A stretch of 64,000 bases of DNA. Origin: Lacinutrix venerupis (GTDB lineage Bacteria > Bacteroidota > Bacteroidia > Flavobacteriales > Flavobacteriaceae). The notes under the pieces were generated by a model that worked only from the letters and a program-made list of their open reading frames with translations, had not been told where the DNA came from and ran no database searches. The DNA lies in the NCBI RefSeq assembly GCF_003663945.1, contig NZ_RCCH01000001.1, forward strand, positions 124,001-188,000. Reading direction: 5' to 3'. A program made the translations under genes and the position numbers. Below, piece by piece: positions 53,516 through 62,850 of this stretch (the first letter of the stretch is position 1; the number at the start of each line of letters is the position of its first letter).

Positions 53516-54535
53516 TTAGTTGTCATCAAAATCTATCTCCTGAGTCTCTTTTTTTCGTTTATTATTTGATGTGTCGTCACCATTTTTTTTGTTCTTTTTA
53601 TTTCTTTTCTTATTTGCTTTTCTTTCAGCTTCTTCTTCGGCAGAAGTTCCATTATCTAAACCTGGATCTTTATGGAAGTCTAAACGATAAGATACTCCTA
53701 AATTTAAACTAAAAACCGATGGTGTGTCCTTGGTATTAAATGTAACAGCTGTATCCAATTGAAAATTTTTATTCCAAAGATAAGCGCCTCCAAACCTAAA
53801 TAGATTATCGGCATAGAAATCGCTATGTATACCTTGTGTTTCACCAAATAACACCCATTGTTCGTTTATGGCTTTAGTTAGCGTTAGTATGTACTGAAAA
53901 TCTGAAAAATCACTACCAATCCTATCTTTAGAAAAATTGGTAACAAATACCCAACCACTAGAAAAGTTATTTTGAGTTGCAAGCATTACTTTTGGACTAA
54001 AACCTTCAATTCCAGAAGCAGTGTATGGGTTGTCTTTAGAATCAAAATTGGCGCCAACGTAAACGGCAACGGCTGGAATTAAATTTTTCCATTTAAAACG
54101 TCTATTTGCGTGATAGCTAAATATATTAGGTTTTTCTTCCTCCGCATTTTTATATGGATCGTACACCAGATACTTTGCACCAAGTGTTAACTGTTTAAAA
54201 TTAGATCTTTCTAATTCTGAAGGAATTGAGGAACGGTAATCGGTTTGTGTATCGTTTTGGTATATTCCTTCTATGTTAATTTCTAATTGTGGCAGTAGTA
54301 AACCGTAACGAGCAGCAAAATCAACACCAAAACCAGAAACATCATATTTTAAAGGTGTGTGTTCTTCTTTTACTGTGTATGGTCCAGCTTCAAACTGAAC
54401 AACATTTGTTCCAACCGAAAAAGCCGATCTAGAAACTCCTGGACGGTTAGAATTAATAACTTCAGTGTATTGCGCGTAGGCTGTTAAACTTGCAATACAT
54501 AAGACTATTGTTAAATAGGTTTTGTTTAATAACAT
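53516..54535 (-). CDS. outer-membrane transporter-like protein (Phenol_MetA_deg type)
   Basis: A protein of 339 residues with a signal peptide (about 1-21, ending TAYA) and a beta-barrel of the MetA-pathway phenol degradation family. It shows the N-terminal INSNRPGVSRSAFSVGTNVVQFEAG, alternating beta strands, and the strand LGVSYRLDFHKDPGLD near residue 290. A lysine/asparagine-rich tail (about 302-339) follows the barrel and is unusual for the family. Its stop is 5 bases from the acyltransferase start, so the two are co-transcribed. Substrate unknown; the family name should not be read as phenol use. Confidence 0.8.
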   Translation of the reverse strand: MLLNKTYLTIVLCIASLTAYAQYTEVINSNRPGVSRSAFSVGTNVVQFEAGPYTVKEEHTPLKYDVSGFGVDFAARYGLLLPQLEINIEGIYQNDTQTDYRSSIPSELERSNFKQLTLGAKYLVYDPYKNAEEEKPNIFSYHANRRFKWKNLIPAVAVYVGANFDSKDNPYTASGIEGFSPKVMLATQNNFSSGWVFVTNFSKDRIGSDFSDFQYILTLTKAINEQWVLFGETQGIHSDFYADNLFRFGGAYLWNKNFQLDTAVTFNTKDTPSVFSLNLGVSYRLDFHKDPGLDNGTSAEEEAERKANKKRNKKNKKNGDDTSNNKRKKETQEIDFDDN

Positions 54536-54614
54536 AAGTTTTGGTTTAGCTTCAAATATAGAGATTTTATATTTTTTTTAAGTGTTTATATATTAAATTA
54601 CTCTATAAGATTTG

Positions 54615-54622
54615 TATTTTTG
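54615..54622 (+). promoter_or_regulatory. -7 promoter element of the DUF4834 gene
   Basis: TATTTTTG, exact TAnnTTTG match, 23 bases before the TTG start at 54646. Confidence 0.4.
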
Positions 54623-54645
54623 TTATTCATTTTTAGATTATTATT

Positions 54646-54900
54646 TTGAAAGTATTACTCATAATTTTATTAATTTATCTTGGAATAAAAATTATTTCAA
54701 AATATTTTGGACCTTCAATATTAAAATACTTCACTAAAAAAGCTGTAGAGCGTTTTGGTGGACAATTTAGAGATTTCAGTAACCAAAAACAACAGCAACC
54801 ACAACAAAAAACAGGCGAAATATCTATAGATAAAATGCCTGAAAATAAAACTTCAAACAAAACGGTTGGTGAATATGTAGATTACGAGGAAATTGATTAA
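54646..54900 (+). CDS. DUF4834-like small membrane-anchored protein
   Basis: Eighty-four residues with one N-terminal hydrophobic helix (about 2-20), a glutamine-rich stretch (NQKQQQPQQKTG) and an acidic end (GEYVDYEEID). It starts at TTG 54646; there is no earlier ATG. I recall this layout as DUF4834 of Flavobacteriia; function unknown. It lies 31 bases before the YfhO gene and is probably the first gene of that unit. Confidence 0.7.
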   Translation: MKVLLIILLIYLGIKIISKYFGPSILKYFTKKAVERFGGQFRDFSNQKQQQPQQKTGEISIDKMPENKTSNKTVGEYVDYEEID

Positions 54901-54931
54901 TTTCCGTTTTTAAAGATATACTCTATTATTT

Positions 54932-57397
54932 ATGCAATCAAATATTAAAAAAATTCTACCACATATACTTGTGTTTGTAGGATTTATTATACTTTCTTTA
55001 GCTTATTTTAGTCCTGTTTTACAAGGAAAACAAATATTGCAAAGCGATATACTACATTATAATGGTATGGCTAAGCAACAACGCGATTTTAAAGCAGCTA
55101 CAGGAGAAGAAACATATTGGACAAATAGTGCCTTTGGCGGTATGCCAACCTACCAACTTGGAGCAAGATATCCATATACATATATAAAGAGTTTAGATTT
55201 AGGACTTAGATTTTTGCCAAGACCAGCAGATTATCTTTTTTTATACTTTGCAGGTTTTTATATACTACTATTATGTTTAAAAGTTAATTTTAAATTAGCT
55301 ACACTTGGCGCACTAGCATTTGGTTTTTCTACATATTTAATAATAATTATTGGTGTTGGGCATAATAGTAAAGCACATGCTATTGCTTATATGCCTTTAG
55401 TTTTAAGTGGTATTATTTTAACCTTTAGAAAAAAGTATATTCTAGGTTTTGTAGTAACTGCTATAGCAATGGGATTAGAGTTAGTAGCTAACCATTTGCA
55501 AATGACGTATTATTTAATGTTTCTAGTTATAGTTTTAGGAATAGTATATTTAATAGATGCATATAAAAAGAGCGTTTTACCACATTTTTTTAAATCTGTA
55601 GGCATTTTATTAGCCGCTGTTTTTTTAGCTATTGGCTTAAATGCAGCAAATATAATGGCCACAATAGAATATGGAGAAGAAAGTACAAGAAGTAAAACTA
55701 ATCTAACCATAAACCCAGATGGCTCAGCTAAAAAAGATATAAGTTCAGGCTTAGCAAAAGAGAAAATAACAGAATATAGCTACGGATATCTTGAAACCTT
55801 TAATCTTTTTATACCACGATTTTTAGGAGGAGGAATGGGAGAGGATTTAGGTAAAGAATCTGAGTTTTATAATTTTTATAGAAGTCAAGGTGTACCACCT
55901 TTAGAAGCAGCAGAAGCCTCTAAAGGAGTGCCTACTTATTGGGGAGACCAACCAATTGTAGAAGCTCCAGCTTATATTGGAGCAGTAGTATTGTTTCTTT
56001 TTGTTTTTGCACTATTTATAGTAAAAGGAAGACTTAAATGGTGGTTGGTATCCGGCTCAATATTAGCGTTATTATTATCTTATGGAAAAAATTTAGGGTT
56101 CTTAACAGACTTTTTTATAAATTTTGTACCATTATACGATAAGTTTAGAGCCGTTACTTCAATTCAAGTTATTTTAGAACTTTGTATTCCTGTATTAGCA
56201 ATCTTTGGTTTGGTTAAACTATTTAATGATTTTGAAAAAAATGAAGAAAAGTTAAAAGCCTTAAAATTTTCAACATTAATTACTGCAGGTTTATGTGCTA
56301 CATTTTTAATATTTAGATATACAGGAATAGTTTTAGACTTTGAAGGTATAAGAGATGCAAGCTGGGCAGAAGGTGGAGGACAGCCATTTGTAGATGCTAT
56401 TGTAGCAGATAGAAAATCTATTTTTACAAAAGATACATTACGTACATTATTTTTAGTTTTACTATCAGCAGGAACAGTTTATTTATTTTTAAAACAAAAA
56501 CTTTCTGAAGGTAAAGTGGTAATTGTCTTTGCAGTCTTAATTCTTTTTGATTTAGTAGGCGTAGATAGACGCTATGTTAATACCGAGAATTTTGTATCGA
56601 GTAGAGAAGTACAATCACCATTTAAACCTAATAATGCCGATAAGAAAATATTAAGCGAAAAAGGAAACTTTAGAGTTTACGATGTTAGTTCTGGAGCTGG
56701 AAGAGCGATTTCTCAAAATGTAAACGATATGACTTCTGGAGCTACATCTGCACCATATTTTCATAATACGGTTAATGGTTACCATGCAGCTAAATTAAAA
56801 AGATTCGATGAACTGTCAGATTTCTTTCCATTTACTAGGCACCCAGAAATGCTTAATATGTTTAATATTAAATACATTATTTCTGAAGATGAGAGTAACC
56901 AACCTTATCCTTATTTAAATACTGAAGCTAATGGTAATGCATGGTTTGTTGAAAAAATTACAAAGGTAAACTCTGCAGACGAAGAGATGTTATCTCTTTT
57001 AGATTTGAATACTAAAAATGAAGCTGTTACCTTAACTTCAAATATTAATAAAAATACATTTAAGTTAGATTCTTTAGCGTCAATTAAAGTTTTAGATTAC
57101 AAACCAAATTATATAAAGTACGAATCTGTTAACAATAATGATGGTTATGCTGTGTTTTCAGAAATGTATTATAAAAATGGTTGGAATGCTTATATAGACA
57201 ATAAAGAATCAGATTATAATCGAGTTAATTACCTTTTAAGAGGTATGGAAATACCTAAAGGAAAACATATTATAGAGTTTAAATTTGAACCACAAGTTGT
57301 AAAAACAGGAGGTTCTATAGCTTTAGCGAGTTCTATTGCATTAATTTTAATAGCTTTAGGAGGTTTGTTTTTTAATTTTAGAAGAAAAAATGAATAA
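54932..57397 (+). CDS. YfhO-family membrane protein
   Basis: A protein of 821 residues with about a dozen membrane helices, from helix 1 at about 9-27 to a last one near 800, and a soluble part at about 540-780. The motif SDILHYNGMAKQQRDF and a following GGMPTYQL loop mark the YfhO family, whose characterised members add sugars to lipoteichoic acid or lipid carriers using polyprenyl-phosphate sugars. The gene overlaps the glycosyltransferase start by 8 bases, and a flippase follows, so it belongs to a surface glycan pathway. Confidence 0.88.
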   Translation: MQSNIKKILPHILVFVGFIILSLAYFSPVLQGKQILQSDILHYNGMAKQQRDFKAATGEETYWTNSAFGGMPTYQLGARYPYTYIKSLDLGLRFLPRPADYLFLYFAGFYILLLCLKVNFKLATLGALAFGFSTYLIIIIGVGHNSKAHAIAYMPLVLSGIILTFRKKYILGFVVTAIAMGLELVANHLQMTYYLMFLVIVLGIVYLIDAYKKSVLPHFFKSVGILLAAVFLAIGLNAANIMATIEYGEESTRSKTNLTINPDGSAKKDISSGLAKEKITEYSYGYLETFNLFIPRFLGGGMGEDLGKESEFYNFYRSQGVPPLEAAEASKGVPTYWGDQPIVEAPAYIGAVVLFLFVFALFIVKGRLKWWLVSGSILALLLSYGKNLGFLTDFFINFVPLYDKFRAVTSIQVILELCIPVLAIFGLVKLFNDFEKNEEKLKALKFSTLITAGLCATFLIFRYTGIVLDFEGIRDASWAEGGGQPFVDAIVADRKSIFTKDTLRTLFLVLLSAGTVYLFLKQKLSEGKVVIVFAVLILFDLVGVDRRYVNTENFVSSREVQSPFKPNNADKKILSEKGNFRVYDVSSGAGRAISQNVNDMTSGATSAPYFHNTVNGYHAAKLKRFDELSDFFPFTRHPEMLNMFNIKYIISEDESNQPYPYLNTEANGNAWFVEKITKVNSADEEMLSLLDLNTKNEAVTLTSNINKNTFKLDSLASIKVLDYKPNYIKYESVNNNDGYAVFSEMYYKNGWNAYIDNKESDYNRVNYLLRGMEIPKGKHIIEFKFEPQVVKTGGSIALASSIALILIALGGLFFNFRRKNE

Positions 57398-58673
57398 AAA
57401 AAAAGTTTTAATCATTACTTACTATTGGCCACCAGCTGGAGGTCCGGGAGTACAACGGTGGTTAAAATTTGTAAAATATTTACCTCAGTATGGTATAGAA
57501 CCTATTGTTTATTGTCCTTCTAATCCTATTTATCCTCAAACCGATAAAAGTTTGTTAAAGGAAGTGTCAAATGGTATAACGATACTAAAACAGCCTATAA
57601 ATGAGCCTTATAAAGTGGCTAATTTCTTCTCTAAAGATTCTAAAACTATTAGTAAAGGCATTATACCCGAAGAAAAGAAGCAAACCTTAATGCAAAAAGC
57701 AATGCTTTTTATTCGTGGAAATTTTTTTATACCAGATGCTAGAAAAAATTGGATTAAACCATCGGTAAGGTATCTATCTACATATATTGCAGACTTTAAT
57801 ATAGATACAGTAATTACTACTGGTCCACCACATAGTTTACATATTATAGGATTAAAGCTTAAAAAACAATTAGATATTAATTGGATTGCAGATTTTCGTG
57901 ATCCATGGACAACCATTGGATATCACAAACAACTTAAGCTTACAAATGTAGCGGCAAATAAGCATAAAAAATTAGAAAAAGAAGTACTTAATACAGCGAA
58001 TACAATTATTGTAACTAGCGAAGTAACTAAAAAAGAATTTCAAGATATAACTAGTAAGCAAATAGAAGTTATTACAAATGGTTATGATATAGAAAAAGAA
58101 AGTGATATAGTTCTAGATACTCAATTTACATTATCGCATATAGGATCTTTTTTATCTAAACGTAATCCTGAAATTTTATGGCAGTCTCTGCATGAATTAA
58201 TTGAAGAACACCAAGATTTTGCTAAATATTTTAGATTGAATTTAGTAGGTTTGGTAGGAGAAGAAATAATAAAAACTATAGAAAGATATGGTTTAACTAA
58301 TTATGTAAATAACATAGGTTATGTATCGCATATAGAGTCTGTTAAGTATCAAAAAAAATCTCAATCGTTATTGTTAATAGAAATTGATTCTCAAGATACT
58401 AAGGCTATTATTCCTGGAAAATTATTTGAATATTTAGTGTCAAATAGACCAATTATTGCTATTGGACCAACTGGTTCTGATGTTGAAAGTATAATAAAAG
58501 AAACTAAGACAGGAGACTATTTTTATTATTCAGATTTAGAAACACTAAAATCTAAAATATTATCTCATTTTAACGCTTTTAAAACTAAAAATTTAGAAGT
58601 TAGTCCAATAGGTGTTGAGAAATATAGTCGAGAAAATTTAACCAAAAAATTATCAGAAGTAATTTTTAAATAG
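57390..58673 (+). CDS. family 4-type glycosyltransferase (GT-B)
   Basis: A protein of 427 residues with the GT-B N-terminal motif YYWPPAGGPGVQRWLKFVKYLPQYG (about 9-33), a nucleotide-sugar side LSHIGSFLSKRNPEILW, and the conserved C-terminal PGKLFEYLVSNRPIIAIGPTGSDV with the E-x7-E type glutamate in KLFEY. It transfers a sugar in a surface polysaccharide or lipid-linked glycan; donor and acceptor unknown. It overlaps yfhO and is followed by a flippase 33 bases on. Confidence 0.9.
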   Translation: MNKKKVLIITYYWPPAGGPGVQRWLKFVKYLPQYGIEPIVYCPSNPIYPQTDKSLLKEVSNGITILKQPINEPYKVANFFSKDSKTISKGIIPEEKKQTLMQKAMLFIRGNFFIPDARKNWIKPSVRYLSTYIADFNIDTVITTGPPHSLHIIGLKLKKQLDINWIADFRDPWTTIGYHKQLKLTNVAANKHKKLEKEVLNTANTIIVTSEVTKKEFQDITSKQIEVITNGYDIEKESDIVLDTQFTLSHIGSFLSKRNPEILWQSLHELIEEHQDFAKYFRLNLVGLVGEEIIKTIERYGLTNYVNNIGYVSHIESVKYQKKSQSLLLIEIDSQDTKAIIPGKLFEYLVSNRPIIAIGPTGSDVESIIKETKTGDYFYYSDLETLKSKILSHFNAFKTKNLEVSPIGVEKYSRENLTKKLSEVIFK

Positions 58674-58706
58674 CAATATAATAGTATTCTTAATCTTTAA
58701 AATGTT

Positions 58707-60161
58707 ATGGGAATTGTAATAAAGCAATCTATACAAAACACAATAACTACTTACTTAGGTTTTGTAGTTGGTGCTGTAAACGCTTTATTTCTTTACACTC
58801 AATTTTTAACTCCAGAAAATTATGGTTTAATAGGGTATTTGCTTTCTACAGCTAATGTTATGATGCCTTTATTTATGTTTGGAGTTAGCAATACACTTGT
58901 TAAATTTTTTTCATCATATAAAACTAAAAAACAGCAAAATGGTTTTTTAACATTAATGCTTTTTTTGCCTTTATTGGTTATTGTACCAATTGGTTTTATT
59001 GGTGTATTAGGATATCAGGCTATAAGTGGATGGCTATCATCAGAAAATGAGATTATTAAAAATTACACGTACTTAATTTACATTATAGCTGTTGCTATGG
59101 CTTACTTCGAAATTTTTTTTGCGTGGAGTAAAATTCATTATAAAAGTGCTTTTGGAAATATAATGAAAGAGGTATTTCATCGTGTTTGTATTTTTATTTT
59201 ACTTTTTGCTTTGCATTACAAGTTGCTTACTGTAGACCAATTTATAATTGCTGTTGCTATAGTGTATGTAATAAGAATGTTAATTATGAAATTTTATGCT
59301 TTTAGTTTAAGAATTCCAAAGCTAGATTTCAATTTTAATTTTAATGTATCTAGTGTATTAAAATATAGTTTTTTAATTATTATAGCAGGATCTGTTGCTA
59401 TGTTTATGCTGGATTTAGACAAGTTTATGTTAGGTAAACTTATAGTTATAGATAATATAGCTTATTATAATGTAGCAATATTTGTTGCTACTGTAATAGC
59501 AGTGCCTTCAAGAGCTATGCATCAAATAACATATCCATTAACTGCAAAGTATTTAAACGAAAATGATAAGGTATCGCTTGTTAATTTATATAAAAAATCT
59601 TCTTTAAATTTAATAATTGTAAGTGGCATTATCTTCACTTTAGTTATAGTAAATATTAACGATTTATATGCATTGTTAAACCCAGAATATAGCAAAGCTT
59701 TATATGTAGTTATTATAATTTCTATAGTAAAATTATTAGATAATTTATTAGGTATAAATAATTCTATTATATTTAATTCAAACTACTATAGAATTATACT
59801 CTTTTTTGGTGTATTAATAATACTTGTTGCAGTATTACTTAATTATTTATTAATTCCTATTTATAATATAAATGGAGCTGCTATAGCTACTTTTTTAGCT
59901 ATGTTTTTATATGGCAGTTTAAAATTATGGTATGTAAATAAAAAATTTAAAATGCATCCTTTTTCGGTATATACTTTTTATATATTATTGTTAATATTAT
60001 TGCTCTCACTTACATTTTATTTTTTGGATTTTGGTTTTCATTCAATTATAAATATTATAATAAAATCGACAGTGGTTGTTGCGCTATATGGATTTATTGT
60101 ATATCGTTTTAATCTTTCAGAAGATATTACAACTATTTTAAATAAATTATTAAAGCAATAA
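58707..60161 (+). CDS. polysaccharide flippase (Wzx/RfbX-like)
   Basis: A protein of 484 residues with about 14 hydrophobic helices and no large soluble domain, typical of MVF/PST-family lipid-linked oligosaccharide flippases. The N-terminus VIKQSIQNTITTYLGFVVGAVNALFL and the charge pattern fit the family. It is the last gene of the yfhO-glycosyltransferase unit and presumably exports the glycan intermediate made there. The terminator hairpin at 60163-60206 follows. Confidence 0.88.
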   Translation: MGIVIKQSIQNTITTYLGFVVGAVNALFLYTQFLTPENYGLIGYLLSTANVMMPLFMFGVSNTLVKFFSSYKTKKQQNGFLTLMLFLPLLVIVPIGFIGVLGYQAISGWLSSENEIIKNYTYLIYIIAVAMAYFEIFFAWSKIHYKSAFGNIMKEVFHRVCIFILLFALHYKLLTVDQFIIAVAIVYVIRMLIMKFYAFSLRIPKLDFNFNFNVSSVLKYSFLIIIAGSVAMFMLDLDKFMLGKLIVIDNIAYYNVAIFVATVIAVPSRAMHQITYPLTAKYLNENDKVSLVNLYKKSSLNLIIVSGIIFTLVIVNINDLYALLNPEYSKALYVVIIISIVKLLDNLLGINNSIIFNSNYYRIILFFGVLIILVAVLLNYLLIPIYNINGAAIATFLAMFLYGSLKLWYVNKKFKMHPFSVYTFYILLLILLLSLTFYFLDFGFHSIINIIIKSTVVVALYGFIVYRFNLSEDITTILNKLLKQ

Positions 60162-60162
60162 A

Positions 60163-60206
60163 AAACATCTTGAAACTTGCTTTGGGTAACAAGTAACAAG
60201 ATGTTT
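60163..60206. terminator. terminator between flippase and RT-rich protein genes
   Basis: AAACATCTTG pairs with CAAGATGTTT (10 bp). The loop carries a weaker ACTTG / CAAGT pair. It lies between convergent genes. Confidence 0.75.
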
Positions 60207-60232
60207 AATCCTATTAATTAAAATAATAGATA

Positions 60233-61315
60233 TTATCTACGAGATCTATTTGTAGATGTTCTTTTAGAACTTGATTTAGTATTTCTACTAGTCGATGCAA
60301 CTCTGTTTTGAACTTTTTTAGTACTACGTTGTGCCGTTCTATTTGAGCTTGTTCTAGGTGTGCTTGCACTACTGTTTCTTGTTCTAGTTCTAGTAGCAGT
60401 GTTTTTAGTAACACTTCTGTTGGTTCTTGGAGTTGATGATACAGTATTAGTTCGCGTTCTTGTTTTAGGTGTTGCATTACTTCTTGTTCTTGGAGTAGAA
60501 GTAGTTTTAACTCTAGTTCTAGTTGTAGTAGAAGTATTGCTTCTTGTTCTAGGTGTTGAGTTAGATAAACTGTTACGAGTTCTAGCTCTTGGTGTTGCTG
60601 CTAAACGAGTCCTACCTTCGGTTCTAGATGCATAACTTCTATTTCTTGTAATTGTATTACCTCTTCGACTTGCAACAGCAGTTTTTCTTCTATAATTATT
60701 AGTATAAGGTCTGTTATATTTATATCTAATTGGAGTATAATATTGTCTGTAAGGTCTATTAAAAACTACACAGTAGTTTACGCTAGGTACTGCATAATAT
60801 CTATGCCATGGTCTAAAAACATACGCTCTATTATATACGTTTATAAATCCAGTATAGTGAGAAAAAACATTATATCTGTTATAATGAATATATAAGCCAC
60901 CTACACGTGTTACATATCCTCGGTTATTATAATTTATGTATATATCTCCGGCTTGAATAATTCGTCCATAATAATCGTAAAAAATGGGAGTATTTTCAAT
61001 TTGAATAATAGCACCAAACTCATCGTATTGTACATAAGCATCATAATTATAACCAGAATTAAAGCTAATATTTACATTGGGAGTACCAACCGAAACATTT
61101 ACTTGAGGTCCACGATTTGGCATGTAAAAATCAAATTGCCCATCTGCATAAACAGAAAACTCAATACCTTGTTCCATAAAGATAAAAGATTTTCCATATC
61201 CTCTATAAGAGGTCGTAGCGTTACTTTCTAAGGTTTTTAGGTTGTTAGTATTTTCTGCATTTACTGTAAAACTTGTGAAAAGTAATAAAGAAAATAAATA
61301 GATTAAATGTTTCAT
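60233..61315 (-). CDS. secreted protein with Arg/Thr-rich basic tail, paralogue of the 62851 gene
   Basis: A protein of 360 residues: signal peptide (about 1-20), an N-terminal region sharing F-I-x-x-G-[IV]-E-F-x3-A-D-G-x-F-D-F with the 62851 gene, a YN/Y-repeat region (GRIIQAGDIYINYNNRGYVTRVGGLYIHYNR), and a C-terminal half of R, T, S and N (about 215-360, very basic, e.g. TRTRTNTVSSTPRTNRSV). No known domain. The basic tail is histone- or protamine-like in composition; in an exported protein it could bind nucleic acid, polysaccharide or lipid. A sigma-54-like promoter lies upstream. Confidence 0.75.
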   Translation of the reverse strand: MKHLIYLFSLLLFTSFTVNAENTNNLKTLESNATTSYRGYGKSFIFMEQGIEFSVYADGQFDFYMPNRGPQVNVSVGTPNVNISFNSGYNYDAYVQYDEFGAIIQIENTPIFYDYYGRIIQAGDIYINYNNRGYVTRVGGLYIHYNRYNVFSHYTGFINVYNRAYVFRPWHRYYAVPSVNYCVVFNRPYRQYYTPIRYKYNRPYTNNYRRKTAVASRRGNTITRNRSYASRTEGRTRLAATPRARTRNSLSNSTPRTRSNTSTTTRTRVKTTSTPRTRSNATPKTRTRTNTVSSTPRTNRSVTKNTATRTRTRNSSASTPRTSSNRTAQRSTKKVQNRVASTSRNTKSSSKRTSTNRSRR

Positions 61316-61349
61316 AATATTCGTTTTTAAGATTGAATATTATTTAATT

Positions 61350-61365
61350 TACAAGCATCGTGCCA
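61350..61365 (-). promoter_or_regulatory. sigma-54-type promoter of the RT-rich protein gene
   Basis: On the minus strand, TGGCAC (61365-61360), 5-base spacer and TTGTA (61354-61350), close to the TGGCAC-N5-TTGCW consensus; the GG-10 bp-TG spacing is right. It lies about 37 bases before the ATG at 61315. Confidence 0.65.
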
Positions 61366-61443
61366 AAAAGGAAAACGTTGTAGTTTTGTAAACTGAAGAA
61401 TTACACGTAGTTTCGCGATATTCTTAATATTAGAGAACATAAT

Positions 61444-62055
61444 ATGTCGTTTAAAAAATTAAACCCACAAATTCTAGAAGCTTTAGAAAATAATAATTTT
61501 GAAGCGCCAACTCCATTGCAAAAAAAAATCTTGCCAATAATTAAGGGAGGAGCAAATGTATTTTGTATTGGAAAAAAAGGTAGCGGAAAAACTACAGCAA
61601 TTATAATTAGTGTTTTACAAAAATTAAAATGTAAACCAGAAGGTGATGCGCCTCGTGCTTTAATTTTAGTTGAAACAAAAGCTGAAGCACTAAAGCTTAA
61701 AGAAGCATTTGAAGATTTTATTAAACTTAGAGAATTAAGAATATATGCAGCTTACGATGAACAAACACTAGAGCAGCAACGAGAAGAAATTTACTATGGC
61801 CAAGATATTTTAATAGCAACTCCTAAACGCTTAAATAAATTGTATTTAATGAATAGTTTAGATCTTAGTCAATTAAAAATGTATATTCTTGAAGATGCAG
61901 AGTTTGCAGAAAAAGGACTTTATTTTGCGGCAATTAATAGAATTCCAGAAAGTATAGACAGATGTCAATATCTTATTTTTGCCGAAAATTTGAGCCCTAA
62001 ATTAAAACGTTTTGAAAATACGTTTATGTTTCGATCTCAAATTGTTAAAGTTTAA
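61444..62055 (+). CDS. stand-alone DEAD-box-like RecA domain with degenerate motif II
   Basis: A protein of 203 residues that covers only the first RecA-like domain of a DEAD-box helicase. A Q-motif-like start (FEAPTPLQKKILP, 20-32), Walker A GKKGSGKTT (about 45-53) and motif Ib-like ATPKRL are present. Motif II is LEDAE instead of DEAD, and the SAT motif and the whole second RecA domain are missing. It cannot be a standard processive helicase and could be an ATP-binding regulator or a degenerate relative. A -7-like element (TAGTTTTG, 61381-61388) lies upstream. Its completeness suggests a conserved small protein, not a truncated pseudogene. Confidence 0.7.
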   Translation: MSFKKLNPQILEALENNNFEAPTPLQKKILPIIKGGANVFCIGKKGSGKTTAIIISVLQKLKCKPEGDAPRALILVETKAEALKLKEAFEDFIKLRELRIYAAYDEQTLEQQREEIYYGQDILIATPKRLNKLYLMNSLDLSQLKMYILEDAEFAEKGLYFAAINRIPESIDRCQYLIFAENLSPKLKRFENTFMFRSQIVKV

Positions 62056-62148
62056 TGCTTTATTAAATAAGTATTCAATAATTTTTATTTATAAAAATGA
62101 ATTCTTAAACTTGTACATGCTTTTTTAAGAAAAAAGCAATTATTTTAA

Positions 62149-62517
62149 ATGATAAAAATAAGTAATTATAGTATAAAAGGAGCAAAATTAAGTTTCTCTT
62201 ATTGCCATAGGCTACCGGAGCGCTCTTTTTTTTACAAAGGAAAACAGTTTCCGCTTTGCGCTAGATGCACTGGTATTAATCTTGCTTATTTTTTAATTCC
62301 TGTTTTTGCATTTGGTTTTATTAAAATCTCTTTATGGTGGTCTATAATAATGATATTGCCAACATATATAGATGGTACAATTCAAGCATATACAAAATAC
62401 GAAAGCAATAATATATTAAGATTTACTACAGGAATTATTTCTGGAATAGGTACTGTGTCTTTATTAACAATTATAGGAATTGCAATAGGAAAACTAATAT
62501 TAACCTTTATACACTAA
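62149..62517 (+). CDS. DUF2085 membrane protein
   Basis: A protein of 122 residues with the DUF2085 signature SYCHRLPERSFFYKGKQFPLCARCTGI (C17 and H18 start it; the C-A-R-C pair follows) and about three membrane helices. The C-H and C-x2-C residues look like a metal or haem/redox site, but the family function is unknown. It is four bases upstream of the small membrane protein gene at 62522. Confidence 0.85.
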   Translation: MIKISNYSIKGAKLSFSYCHRLPERSFFYKGKQFPLCARCTGINLAYFLIPVFAFGFIKISLWWSIIMILPTYIDGTIQAYTKYESNNILRFTTGIISGIGTVSLLTIIGIAIGKLILTFIH

Positions 62518-62521
62518 AACT

Positions 62522-62761
62522 ATGTCTGATCAATTAAACAACCCAAACCACAATCCAAACGATCAATTGGAAACAGGAATGAAAATATTATCATTTTGTA
62601 TTCCTTTAGCTGGTGCAATTATTTATTTTACAAGTAAAGATAAGTCTCCAAACAAAGCAAAACAAGCATGCCATATGGCTCTTTATGGAGCAGGAGCTGC
62701 AATTGTTATTAATATACTATTTACTATTTTAGGTATTGGTGCTTCTGCAATGGGATCATAA
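62522..62761 (+). CDS. small membrane protein, unknown function
   Basis: Seventy-nine residues: an asparagine-rich soluble N-terminus (NNPNHNPNDQ, 6-15), one helix (about 21-36), a lysine-rich loop (SKDKSPNKAKQ) and a second helix (about 51-76). The start lies four bases after the DUF2085 stop, so it is co-transcribed. No recognised domain. Confidence 0.65.
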   Translation: MSDQLNNPNHNPNDQLETGMKILSFCIPLAGAIIYFTSKDKSPNKAKQACHMALYGAGAAIVINILFTILGIGASAMGS

Positions 62762-62780
62762 TATTTATTTTATTTAAAAT

Positions 62781-62814
62781 AAAAACCCACAAATTGTATA
62801 ATTTGTGGGTTTTC
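62781..62814. terminator. bidirectional terminator
   Basis: AAAACCCACAAATT pairs with AATTTGTGGGTTTT (14 bp, 4-base loop), between the small membrane protein gene (+) and the paralogue gene (-). Confidence 0.88.
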
Positions 62815-62850
62815 TTATTTAGTTGCTTTTGTATTAAAGTTTTTAACTTT

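Noticed and set aside
60360-60635. Plus-strand frame of 91 residues rich in L and V
   Set aside because: Antisense of the Arg/Thr-rich tail; low-complexity codons on one strand force an open frame on the other.
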